From contig DOIX01000344.1 in assembly GCA_003511885.1 (NCBI GenBank), forward strand, positions 1,771-34,646: a DNA stretch of 32,876 nt, in the 5' to 3' direction. The notes under the pieces are model-generated. The model saw nothing but the letters and a program-made list of their open reading frames with translations. It was not told the DNA's origin and ran no database searches. The stretch's first letter is position 1; every line of letters starts with the position of its first letter. Origin of the DNA: Cyanobacteria bacterium UBA11153 (GTDB taxonomy: Bacteria; Cyanobacteriota; Cyanobacteriia; Cyanobacteriales; Coleofasciculaceae). This document shows positions 6,822 to 15,026 of the stretch, piece by piece. The position numbers and the translations under genes are program-made.

Positions 6822-7469
6822 TTATTGAATCTCCTGATTAACGATAGAAGTCGAAAATAATAACGCAATTTGCTAGTTAAAATTCGATCCACTTTCACCC
6901 CGCATTGAAGGGAGTAACCAGATTGATAGTACCCCTGCGATTGGGTAATTTAGGGGAATTGAAAAGGCTTGAGTTCATGACTAGCAACTTGAGTTAATAT
7001 TAAGTTGCTTTCAAAAATAGAACTTGTAGAATGGGGCATAAAATCTGCTCCAGACAGGCAGAAACCTTTTTCTACGTTTGATTTTGAAATGCAGCTTGAG
7101 TTAAGTCGCCAGAGAGATTAAAGAGCTTCCATGTCATTGGCCTGTTTGATCAAACCAAAATATACTGGGAATCAGACTTGTGGCTGGCACAAGCCGGGTC
7201 TTGTAGATCTTTAAGCTCACCTAACGCCTTAGCGAGTTTAGGGAAGATTTTTAAAGAAAATTTGAAGATGGCTCCTGGGAGTGAGGATTGTCTGACAAAA
7301 GAGGGCTGTAGCCGAGCTGACGATATGAAAAGAAGTAAATAGGAGTAAACTGTAGTACGATCGCGGTGGAGATACCAGACACCTACATTGCGTTTTGAAT
7401 TTCGAGGTAATTCAATGAACGGAATCGCCGTTTTCAACCTAGCATAAAGATTTAAAGAAAATTTGAAGC
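6822..7469. other. Intergenic region upstream of the cpeC-like operon
   Basis: About 650 bases contain no supported gene. A 95-codon minus-strand frame at 7150-7437 lacks an SD and any family feature. The stretch should contain the linker-operon promoter and leader. An 18-bp direct repeat (TTTAAAGAAAATTTGAAG) occurs at 7250-7267 and 7451-7468, the second copy touching the stop of the receiver gene. The minus-strand sequence at 6956-6966 (CTTTTCAATTC) matches 10 of 11 positions of my recollection of the CcaR 'G-box' CTTTNCNATTT. Only one half-site was seen. Confidence 0.5.
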
Positions 7470-7868
7470 TTAGAAAAATTCTTCATCATTCAATTCCCAA
7501 TCCAAAATTTCCGCTACTAAATCAACCAACGTCATGGGATTGAAAGGTTTGGCAATTACGCCAGCAATCCCTAACTTGGCAAAGCGCATCCTATCGGCTG
7601 GTTGGACTTTAGCCGTTAATAAAATGATGGGAATGCTTTTGGTAATATGATTTTCCTGAAGTCTCCGGAAGGTTTCTACCCCATCCATTTCCGGCATTGA
7701 TACATCCAAAAGAATTGCATCAGGCAGTTGATTAATCGCGAGGCGAAATCCTTCACTACCGGAGCTGGCTAGAAGTGTTTCCCATCCCCCCACATCTTCC
7801 AAACAACCTTGGATCACTTCTTGCACTGCTTCTTCATCGTCAATAACTAGCACTCTTTTCGTTGTCAT
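7470..7868 (-). CDS. Single-domain response regulator (CheY-like receiver)
   Basis: A 132-residue receiver with all signature residues: acidic pair Asp10-Asp11, phospho-acceptor Asp55 in 'DAILLDVSMPEMDG', Thr85 in 'IILLTAKV' and Lys107 in 'VIAKPF'. There is no output domain, so it would act by protein contact or as a phosphate intermediate or sink. It diverges from the OmpR/Hpt regulator at 8054 across a shared 185-base region, and a phytochrome-like kinase lies 2 kb away. These three could form one phosphorelay: kinase, receiver, Hpt, output. That wiring is inferred from proximity. The frame is intact. Confidence 0.92.
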   Translation of the reverse strand: MTTKRVLVIDDEEAVQEVIQGCLEDVGGWETLLASSGSEGFRLAINQLPDAILLDVSMPEMDGVETFRRLQENHITKSIPIILLTAKVQPADRMRFAKLGIAGVIAKPFNPMTLVDLVAEILDWELNDEEFF

Positions 7869-8053
7869 CAGTAACTTAAAACTAACCTTTTAGGTTGTTG
7901 CGCATTTAAACTATATTTTGTCAAAAATGGTAAATTAGCGAAAATTATTTTCCGATCCTCAATCTTTCCCATTCCCCGTTACCTGTCTCTAGGATCAATT
8001 TTAGAGCGACACCATCTTAGTATAAGATTAATTCTGTGAGGAAAGGGTTGATC

Positions 8054-9463
8054 ATGAAAATTTTATTAGTAGAAGATGACTGCCCCACAGCGTCGGCTCT
8101 GGCGGATACCCTAGCAGCTTATCAGTATGGAGTCGATCTGGCAACAGATGGCGAGATGGGGTTGAATTTGGCAGAATCTTTTGAATATGACTTGGTATTA
8201 CTCGATATCATCCTGCCGAAGTTGGATGGAATTAGCCTCTGCCGTCAACTTCGGGCAGAAGGATATCAGATGCCGATTCTGATGCTGACTGCAAAGGATA
8301 CAAGTAGCGATCGCGTTTTAGGTTTAGAAGCTGGTGCTGATGATTATCTTGTTAAACCTTTTGATTTATCTGAGTTAATTGCCCGGATTCGCGCACTCCT
8401 GCGGCGGGGAAAAGGGTTATCTTCTCCTGTTATTACTTGGGAAAATGTCTCTTTTGACTCGACAAATAGTGAAGTTACTTGCGATCGTAAACCATTGCAC
8501 TTAACTCCAAAAGAGTATTGTTTACTGGAACTATTTTTACTGAATCCCAAACGTATTTTCAGTCGCAGTTCGATCCTGGATCGTTTGTGGGATTTTGCTG
8601 AATCTCCTGGAGAGGAAACAGTCAGCAGTCATATATATAGTTTGCGTCAAAAATTTAAGGCTGCTGGTGCTTCAGATATGATTGAAACTGTCCATGGTTT
8701 GGGCTATCGGCTTAAAGCACCATCTACTATCAACACAGATTCTCCACCAAAGAAGCAAGTAAATTCTTCACGACGGTGGCGTGCTTTGGAAACGGCGAAA
8801 AGGGTAGGTGAGAAATTTAAACATCAGTTTTTAGAACAAGTTGAGGTTTTGGAGAAGGCGGCTAACTTACTGAAATGTCCTGGAAAATTGACTCCATATC
8901 AACAGCAAAAAGCTGAACAAACGGCTCATAAATTGGCAGGATCTTTGGGGATATTTGGTTTGTGGCAAGGTTCGGCACTGGCAAGAGAAATTGAAGAATT
9001 ATTGCAAAAATCGGAAACCTTAGTAGCATCTCAAGTACATTTGATGGCATCTCATGTGCGATCTCTCCGTCAGTCATTAGATAATGCTTCCCTCACAACC
9101 TCTCCAGAAGCTAAAGATCCTGTTCCTCTTTTATTAATTGTTAACAACAATCTCTCGGCAATTGAACAAGTTAAAGTTACAGCGCTATCCTTGGGAATGC
9201 GGGTGGAGGTAGCCAGAGATATGACTATCCTAATGGATGGGATATCCAAACAAGAAGGATTTGCGATCGCGGATATTATTATCTTTAATGTTGACTTCTC
9301 TAATCCTCCTCAATCTGAACCAAAATTATTCACAGAATTGACTGATATTTTATTCAGAATTCCTGTGATTTTTGTGCCAGAAAAAGAAAGTTTATTCGCT
9401 TCAGAATTGATGGTACAAATCATCTCCTATTTGGGAAAGATGAGATCTAATATAAAAGGTTAA
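8054..9463 (+). CDS. OmpR-family response regulator with Hpt and degenerate receiver domains
   Basis: A 469-residue multidomain regulator. The receiver (1-118) has Asp8, Asp9, phospho-acceptor Asp51, Thr79 and Lys101. The OmpR-type winged helix (about 140-215) has 'LTPKEYCLLELF' and 'VSSHIYSLRQKF'. The Hpt domain (about 255-340) has a candidate phospho-His in 'TAHKLAGSLGIFG'. The C-terminal receiver-like fold (about 352-465) starts LLLIVNNN where active receivers have an acidic pair, so it is probably not phosphorylated. The start is ATG 8054, preceded by a GAGGAAAGGG SD. The frame is also open from a GTG at 8036, but that GTG lies inside this purine tract region. The protein could both receive and relay phosphate and bind DNA. 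It diverges from the lone receiver gene. Confidence 0.9.
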   Translation: MKILLVEDDCPTASALADTLAAYQYGVDLATDGEMGLNLAESFEYDLVLLDIILPKLDGISLCRQLRAEGYQMPILMLTAKDTSSDRVLGLEAGADDYLVKPFDLSELIARIRALLRRGKGLSSPVITWENVSFDSTNSEVTCDRKPLHLTPKEYCLLELFLLNPKRIFSRSSILDRLWDFAESPGEETVSSHIYSLRQKFKAAGASDMIETVHGLGYRLKAPSTINTDSPPKKQVNSSRRWRALETAKRVGEKFKHQFLEQVEVLEKAANLLKCPGKLTPYQQQKAEQTAHKLAGSLGIFGLWQGSALAREIEELLQKSETLVASQVHLMASHVRSLRQSLDNASLTTSPEAKDPVPLLLIVNNNLSAIEQVKVTALSLGMRVEVARDMTILMDGISKQEGFAIADIIIFNVDFSNPPQSEPKLFTELTDILFRIPVIFVPEKESLFASELMVQIISYLGKMRSNIKG

Positions 9464-9484
9464 TCTCACAAGTTGTTGTTGGCT

Positions 9485-9551
9485 TTGGTGGGCATTGCCT
9501 ATTGGGATATCTCAAGATCGTTTGATCGTTAGTCGGTAATGTCCACCCTAG
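9485..9551. repeat. Degenerate REP-like palindrome
   Basis: Imperfect arms (TTGGTGGGCATTGCC and the complement of CTAGGGTGGACATTACC) are spaced as in the copies at 1845 and 28252, with a total length of about 67 nt. Substitutions have eroded the palindrome. Confidence 0.55.
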
Positions 9552-9603
9552 GTTGGAGAGTTGACAGTTATCGCAGTGGAAATCAAACTATTTAATTAGG
9601 AAA

Positions 9604-9661
9604 GCTACTTGGCTCTATTCATGATGTTATCGATCTATATACTGATGTAGCGGTTGCTATA
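9604..9661. repeat. 58-nt inverted repeat, right copy
   Basis: Gap-free reverse complement partner of 4995-5052, with 9604-9630 identical in reverse to 5026-5052. Similarity extends leftwards to a GAGTTGACAGTTATCGC segment near 9556. Confidence 0.8.
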
Positions 9662-9792
9662 TTGGTAGGTGGTAAAGGTTATTTACTCAACCTGCCCCTA
9701 CAGGTTTGGGATTGTTTATATCTGGAGTTAGAGAAGATTTCAGGATATACTGCTAATAGCCATTGTTGCTAGTTATGGGTTTAGATCTTTTC

Positions 9793-9868
9793 GATCCCCC
9801 TCGCATCCCCCTTATTAAGGGTGACTTTCAATCTAGTTCTCCCCTTATTAAGGGGGCAAGAGGGGATC
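9793..9868. repeat. Long imperfect hairpin repeat
   Basis: GATCCCCCTCGCATCCCCCT is complementary, with interruptions, to the end AAGGGGGCAAGAGGGGATC. CTTATTAAGGG occurs on both sides. This is a widespread cyanobacterial intergenic repeat. It lies 70 bases before the kinase start and could affect its mRNA leader. Confidence 0.6.
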
Positions 9869-9938
9869 TAACCGTCAATATTTGTAACTAGCAACTTATG
9901 TTAATAAGCATTGTTAGTTACATCGAGCGTAATTTATT

Positions 9939-12900
9939 TTGAATAATAATTATCGAACTATTTATACACCTACTTCCATTCAACCACACGGGATTCTCCT
10001 GGTTTTAAAGCAACCTCAACTCACGATCCAACAGGTGAGTGGCAATACCTGGAATTTTTTAGGAATTCATCCCGAATCTTTATTAAAAAATAAACTTAAA
10101 GACCTAATCACACTCAAAGAATATACTATTATTAAAAATGCGTTGGCAGGTGAAGAAGAAAGGATTAATCCTATAAATTTATCTATCAACAAGAAAAATA
10201 AAATAGTTTTATTTAATGGGATTATTCATCGAATATCTCAGCTAATTTTACTAGAACTAGAGCCCAAAAATAGTAAAATAGAACGCAATCAATTTAGCTT
10301 CTATCACCTGATCAAAAATCCGATTGCTCAAATGGAGAAAGCACGGACTATTGATGAACTATGTCAAGTAATTGTGAGAGAAATTAGAGAAATTACTGGA
10401 TTCGATCGGGTAGCAATATATCGGTTAGAAGCTGACGGATCCGGAGGAATTATTGCTGAAGATAAAGTAGCAAATTTAAACTCTCTCCTGGGTTGGCACT
10501 ATGCTGCTTCTGATATTTCTGAATCAGCCAAACAATTATCTTTAAATAATTTACTGGGATTTATCCCTGATGTTAACTATGAACCTGTCTCCCTTATTCC
10601 TCAGATTAATCCAGTAACTAAGCAACCCTTAGATATGAGTCTCAGTATTTTAAGGAGCGTCTCTCCTTTCTATATTCAGTATCTAAAAAATATGGGTGTT
10701 GCGGCAACAATGACGGTTTCATTAATTGCAGGACAAAAACTATGGGGTATAATTGCTTGCTATCATCAAATTCCCAAATATGTCAGCTATCAAATTAGAA
10801 CAGTTTGCGAATTTTTAGGACGGGCAATGGCTCTAGAATTGGGAGCCAAAGAAGATCGGCAATATCTAGATTATCAGCTCAAATTAAAATCGATTCAGTC
10901 TACATTTGTGGAAGCGATATCCCAAGCAGATAACCTCTTAGATGTTTTGGTAGCAGATCCAAATCGTCTCTTAGAGTTAGTGGGTGCTGAAGGTGCGATT
11001 GTCCATCTAGATGAAGAGTTAATTACTCTAGGTAAAACACCAGATCTAGAAGAAATTCAAGACTTAATTGACTGGATTAGCAGTCAAATAGAACCAGATA
11101 TTTTTGAGACTGACTCTCTAGCTAAACTCTATCCAGCCGCCGAAAAATTTAAAGGAGTTGGTAGTGGATTACTATTTTTATCCATCTCCAAAATTCACAA
11201 ACATTGTATTTTATGGTTCCGCCCCGAAATATTAGAAATAGTTAAATATAGTGACGATATACCAGACTCAATTAATTTGGAAACCGAACCAGAATGCCAA
11301 GGATTAACACCGCACCAATCCTTTGCAAGATGGAAAGAAACAGTAAGATTAACTTCCTTACCTTGGCAAAAATGTGAAATTGAAAGTGCCAGGGAACTTA
11401 GAAGTGCAATTGTCGGTATTTTACTTCGTAAAGCCGAAGAATTAATGGAAATCAAAGCCCAACTGGAAATCCGTGTCAAAGAGCGAACAGCCGAACTAAT
11501 TGAAGCAAATAATCAACTGCAACATCAACTTTCCCAGCGACAGAAAGCCGAAATAGCTTTGCGCCAACAAGTAGAAAGAGAAAGACTGATGGCAACAATT
11601 TCTCAACAAATTCGCAAATCTCTGAATTTAAGAGAAATTCTCCATACCTCAGTTAACGAAGTACAAGCACTACTCCAAGCGGATCGCGTTTTAGTATACC
11701 GGATTTGGGACAATGGTAGCGGGAGTGCGATCGCAGAAGCAACTGCGCCGGGATGCCTGAGAATCCTTGACATCGTTTTTCCCGAAGAAACCTTCCCAGA
11801 AGAATGTAGATTGCGCTATCTTCACGGAGGAATTTATGCCTTAACTGATAGAGAGAATGGCGAGGTTTTACCTTGTTTGGTAGAATTTCTCGAACAAATT
11901 CAAGTTAGAGCTAAACTCGTAGTACCAATTATCCAGCAAGATATCCTTTGGGGTTTGTTAATAGCCCACCAATGCAGTCAAAGTCGGGAATGGCAACTGT
12001 GGGAAATTACCTTACTCCAACAACTAGCCAATCAGATGGCTATCGCCATTCAACAGTCAGAAATATATCAACAACTTCAGGAAGAATTAAGGGAGCGACA
12101 ACAAGCAGAAACAGCCTTGCGAGAAAGTGAAATGAAATTCCGTTCCCTCAGCGAATGTTCCCATATCGGTATCTTTCTTGTCGATAGTGAAGGAAAATTT
12201 ACCTACACTAATCCTCGCTGTCAGGCAATTTGTGGTTGTACCTTTCCCGAAGCATTGGGCAGGGGTTGGGTAGATTTTCTTCATCCAGAAGAAAGAGAAG
12301 AAATTCTCAATCGCTGGAAAAACGCAGTCACTAATAACGGAGGATTTGTTAGTGAAGCTCGTTATATTAACATCCAGGGAAAAATTAGATTTTGTCGCCT
12401 TCAAACCTCTCCCATGGTTACTCCAGAAGGCGAATTAATGGGACATGTAGGGACTATTGAAGATATTACAGAAAGCCGTGCGATCGCGCAAATGAAAAAT
12501 GAGTTTATTTCTATTGTTAGTCATGAACTTCGTACCCCTCTCACCGCTATTCACGGCTCATTAGGATTGCTCGCGAATGGAGTTTACGATCGCAAACCGC
12601 AACGTGGCAAACAAATGTTACAAATTGCCGCCACTCAAACAGAGCGGCTAGTACGTCTAGTTAATGATATCCTCGACTTAGGAAGACTCGAATCTGGTAG
12701 AGTTACTTTAATAAAACAAAGTTACGATGCTGCTGCTTTAATGTTACAAGCCGCTGACGGAATGCGAGGAAACGCAGAACAAAACAATATTACTCTATCA
12801 GTAAATACCATAAATATTGAGATTTGGGTAGATCCTGATGCCATTGTCCAAACCTTCACAAATCTCATTAGCAATGCCATCAAATTTTCTCCCCATGGTA

Positions 12901-13226
12901 GTACCATTTTGCTAAGTGGAGAATTAATCTCCAACAATATCTCTACCCCTGGACAAAACTTAACCGAACTTGAAGATTATGTTCTCTTTTCTGTCAAAGA
13001 TAGAGGCAGGGGCATCCCTTCAGATAAACTAGAAACAATTTTCGGACAATTTCAACAAGTAGATGCTTCCGACTCCCGTCAAAAAGGGGGAACAGGTTTA
13101 GGATTAGCTATTTGTCGCAGTATTATTCAGCAGCATGGCGGTAAAATTTGGGCAGAAAGTATTTTAGGGGAAGGCAGTACCTTTTATTTCACCTTACCTC
13201 TATCACCTCATCGGGTTATTACTTGA
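9939..13226 (+). CDS. Phytochrome-like sensor histidine kinase, chromophore site degenerate
   Basis: A 1095-residue kinase with, in order: PAS_2 (about 8-110, 'SIQPHGILLVL'), GAF (about 135-300), PHY (about 325-500, with 'SFARWKETV'), coiled coil (500-550), a second GAF (about 555-705), PAS (about 730-850), HisKA with His862 in 'SHELRTP', and HATPase (about 965-1090, 'GTGLGLAICRSI'). Photosensory chemistry looks damaged. The stop at 9930-9932 leaves no room for the N-terminal Cys of bacteriophytochromes. The GAF site where Cph1-type proteins have Cys-His reads Phe244-Tyr245 (SVSPFYIQYL). The DIP motif is DIS (192-194). The second GAF keeps a Cys646 in 'LPCLVEFLEQ', the usual cyanobacteriochrome position, but Leu follows instead of His/Tyr. 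The start codon is TTG, or the preceding ATT, with no SD seen. The catalytic half looks competent. Confidence 0.88.
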   Translation: MNNNYRTIYTPTSIQPHGILLVLKQPQLTIQQVSGNTWNFLGIHPESLLKNKLKDLITLKEYTIIKNALAGEEERINPINLSINKKNKIVLFNGIIHRISQLILLELEPKNSKIERNQFSFYHLIKNPIAQMEKARTIDELCQVIVREIREITGFDRVAIYRLEADGSGGIIAEDKVANLNSLLGWHYAASDISESAKQLSLNNLLGFIPDVNYEPVSLIPQINPVTKQPLDMSLSILRSVSPFYIQYLKNMGVAATMTVSLIAGQKLWGIIACYHQIPKYVSYQIRTVCEFLGRAMALELGAKEDRQYLDYQLKLKSIQSTFVEAISQADNLLDVLVADPNRLLELVGAEGAIVHLDEELITLGKTPDLEEIQDLIDWISSQIEPDIFETDSLAKLYPAAEKFKGVGSGLLFLSISKIHKHCILWFRPEILEIVKYSDDIPDSINLETEPECQGLTPHQSFARWKETVRLTSLPWQKCEIESARELRSAIVGILLRKAEELMEIKAQLEIRVKERTAELIEANNQLQHQLSQRQKAEIALRQQVERERLMATISQQIRKSLNLREILHTSVNEVQALLQADRVLVYRIWDNGSGSAIAEATAPGCLRILDIVFPEETFPEECRLRYLHGGIYALTDRENGEVLPCLVEFLEQIQVRAKLVVPIIQQDILWGLLIAHQCSQSREWQLWEITLLQQLANQMAIAIQQSEIYQQLQEELRERQQAETALRESEMKFRSLSECSHIGIFLVDSEGKFTYTNPRCQAICGCTFPEALGRGWVDFLHPEEREEILNRWKNAVTNNGGFVSEARYINIQGKIRFCRLQTSPMVTPEGELMGHVGTIEDITESRAIAQMKNEFISIVSHELRTPLTAIHGSLGLLANGVYDRKPQRGKQMLQIAATQTERLVRLVNDILDLGRLESGRVTLIKQSYDAAALMLQAADGMRGNAEQNNITLSVNTINIEIWVDPDAIVQTFTNLISNAIKFSPHGSTILLSGELISNNISTPGQNLTELEDYVLFSVKDRGRGIPSDKLETIFGQFQQVDASDSRQKGGTGLGLAICRSIIQQHGGKIWAESILGEGSTFYFTLPLSPHRVIT

Positions 13227-13665
13227 TCTTTAGGGTGTCTTATCCTTTGGCAGGGCACTAGCCCCGCTCTTACAGCTAGGGAATAGGGGCTGGGGAATAG
13301 AGGCTGGGGAAGAAAGCTGTAAAATCAAGGGTTTGAGGAATTTATAATGTCTTAACCACCCTGGCAGTTGCTATAAGCCAAAGCGCATCTCGCCAAAGGA
13401 TATTTAGTCTAACCTTTAACCTCTAACCTCTAACCTCTTATTCATCAAATCTTCAAAAAATCATAGTTTTGTAAAGATTTAGTAAAGATTTCCCAGTCTC
13501 TATCGAAAAAAAGACATAGATTATTTTATCTTCACCAGCGAAAAAATATCTTGAATAAAATGGTAGTAGGACAGGAGATGCCGAAGTGGGGTGAGTGGAG
13601 AATGGGGTGTGAAGAGACAAACAACCCACAACAAATAACTAACAACTAACAACTAACAACTAATT
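13227..13665. other. Gene-free stretch with short tandem repeats
   Basis: No frame is supported. AGCCCC near 13249 and GGGGCT near 13280 could form a weak post-kinase hairpin without a T-run. A tandem CTCTAAC heptamer array occupies about 13410-13438. A tandem ten-mer AACTAACAAC fills about 13636-13660, right up to the next start codon. Confidence 0.5.
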
Positions 13666-14493
13666 ATGAAACTATCAGACAATCGCCTTCCAGAAGAGTA
13701 TGCCCAAGAAGTTTTTACCCTAGCAGCAAGATTATACGCCGAACAGACTCAAAGCTATTCCGTAGATGAACTAATTGATGCGGGTACAGAAGCCAAAATT
13801 CCCCCAGAATTTATGGAACAAGCATTCCATGAGATTCAGTTACAAAGAATCGAAAATGAGCGAAAAATGCAAAAGAATAAAGGATCTAAACCCTTCTTGA
13901 TTGGTGTAGCGATCGCAATTCCTATCCTAGCAGTACTAGCCATAGCTGGTTCCCTACTATCCAAAAATGCCACCAGTAATGTCGCCAATAATCAAACCGC
14001 ATCAACAGCCGATGTTGAAACAGTTGCCCCAGGAGCCAGCGAAACTCAAATCGCTAATAGTAATGTAGCAGGAAATCCTTTTAAATGTGAAGGACTCAAT
14101 CTGGAAGGAGAAAACCTCCGCGATGAAAATTTTAGGAATGCTGATTGTCATAATGGGGAATTAGCTAATGTCGATTTAAGTGGTGTCAACATGGAAAACG
14201 CTAACCTCAGCGGAGCCGATTTGCGAGATGCTAATCTGAGCGGAGCTAATCTCAGAAATGTCAACTTGACAGAAGCAGATTTGACAGGAGCAAATCTAAG
14301 TGGAACTATCCTAGAAAATGCTAACTTGAGCAAGACCAATTTACAAGAAGCCAATCTCAGCAATGCTAAATTTAAAGACACTAATCTTGCCCAAGCAGAT
14401 TTAGAGGGAGCAAAAATAGATATTCTGGGAGCCAAGAAAAATCAGAGTAATTTGAGTAACGCCATCCTGCCCGATGGTACAAATCATCCTTAG
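13666..14493 (+). CDS. Membrane-anchored pentapeptide-repeat protein
   Basis: A 275-residue protein. The N-terminal cytoplasmic helical part (1-72) is followed by one membrane helix (about 76-98, 'FLIGVAIAIPILAVLAIAGS'), a Ser/Thr/Asn-rich linker, and a pentapeptide-repeat solenoid from about 130 to 265. The repeats follow A(N/D)LXX, for example 'NLSGADLRDANLSGANL'. Solenoids of this type form a right-handed beta helix and serve as binding scaffolds. No enzymatic residues are visible. A single helix with the positively charged N-side in the cytoplasm suggests that the repeats face the periplasm or thylakoid lumen. No SD precedes the ATG; the leader is instead a tandem AACTAACAAC array. Nothing in the context reveals its partner. 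Confidence 0.88.
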   Translation: MKLSDNRLPEEYAQEVFTLAARLYAEQTQSYSVDELIDAGTEAKIPPEFMEQAFHEIQLQRIENERKMQKNKGSKPFLIGVAIAIPILAVLAIAGSLLSKNATSNVANNQTASTADVETVAPGASETQIANSNVAGNPFKCEGLNLEGENLRDENFRNADCHNGELANVDLSGVNMENANLSGADLRDANLSGANLRNVNLTEADLTGANLSGTILENANLSKTNLQEANLSNAKFKDTNLAQADLEGAKIDILGAKKNQSNLSNAILPDGTNHP

Positions 14494-14608
14494 AAGACTG
14501 AGATATTGTATCACTATTAATGTTTTTTTCACATCAGTGCAAGATCTGAGTTTAAGTGCGATCGCGTTTCGCTGCCCTCATCTCCTTGCCACACATCCCA
14601 TATCAGGG

Positions 14609-14729
14609 TAAAGTACTAGTCTTATCCGCACATCACGAAGACTAATGGATCTTTCGCGCCATACAAGCAGGAGCTAGAGGCTATGTACTGAAAGATCAAC
14701 TAGCAAACCAATTATGGGATGCCTACAGT
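14609..14729 (+). pseudogene. Relic of a NarL/FixJ-type response regulator receiver
   Basis: The frame reads 'KVLVLSAHHED', a TAA at the position of a codon expected to be sense, then 'WIFRAIQAGARGYVLKDQLA' and 'NQLWDAYS'. This is the last third of a receiver domain: the Ser/Thr-Ala strand, then the alpha-4/beta-5 region with the conserved Lys of 'VLKD'. The part with the phospho-acceptor Asp and the whole output domain are missing. The relic stops abruptly where the IS200/IS605 right end begins at about 14730, so the insertion may have cut it. Confidence 0.7.
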
Positions 14730-14900
14730 CTTGACACTCCCCGGTCTGAAGACGCGGGGATTCCTAAGAACCTGGATCCTAATGGATCTGGATTCGTAAC
14801 GGCTGTGCCAAACAGCCTCTAGACAGTCCGGTAAAACCATTCTGCTTACTTTTTCGACCAATATTTGCAGCCCCGTTACAATCAGCGTTAACCAGTTGAT
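14730..14900 (-). mobile_element. IS200/IS605 right end with TnpB C-terminal relic
   Basis: On the minus strand, 14900 down to 14779 reads 'NYQLVNADCNGAANIGRKSK' followed by 'QNGFTGLSRGCLAQPLRIQI', His and a TAG at 14779-14781. This is the standard C-terminus of TnpB (IS605 OrfB): the 'NADxNGAANI' zinc-finger/RuvC-III region with its active-site Asp. All of TnpB upstream of it is gone. Downstream, 14739-14743 (CCCCG) and 14755-14759 (CGGGG) form the subterminal hairpin typical of these right ends. The element ends at about 14730 against the receiver relic. In active elements this 3' region also yields the guide (omega/reRNA) scaffold. Confidence 0.85.
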
Positions 14901-15026
14901 AGTTGATAGTTACTTAGATTAGATAGCTGTCCCTTGTCAACTGTCAACTATTCATGATGTTATTTGTTATTGGTTAAGCATAAAAAAAAACACCAAGAAA
15001 AAACCAACAACAAAAAACCACAGACT

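Noticed and set aside
7150..7437. 95-codon minus-strand frame
   Set aside because: No SD, no family features, overlaps the direct-repeat tract; likely chance.
13410..13660. CRISPR-like short repeats
   Set aside because: Units are 7-10 bases in direct tandem without spacers; simple tandem repeats, not a CRISPR array.
14148..14435. 95-codon minus-strand repetitive frame
   Set aside because: Mirror of the pentapeptide repeats on the opposite strand.
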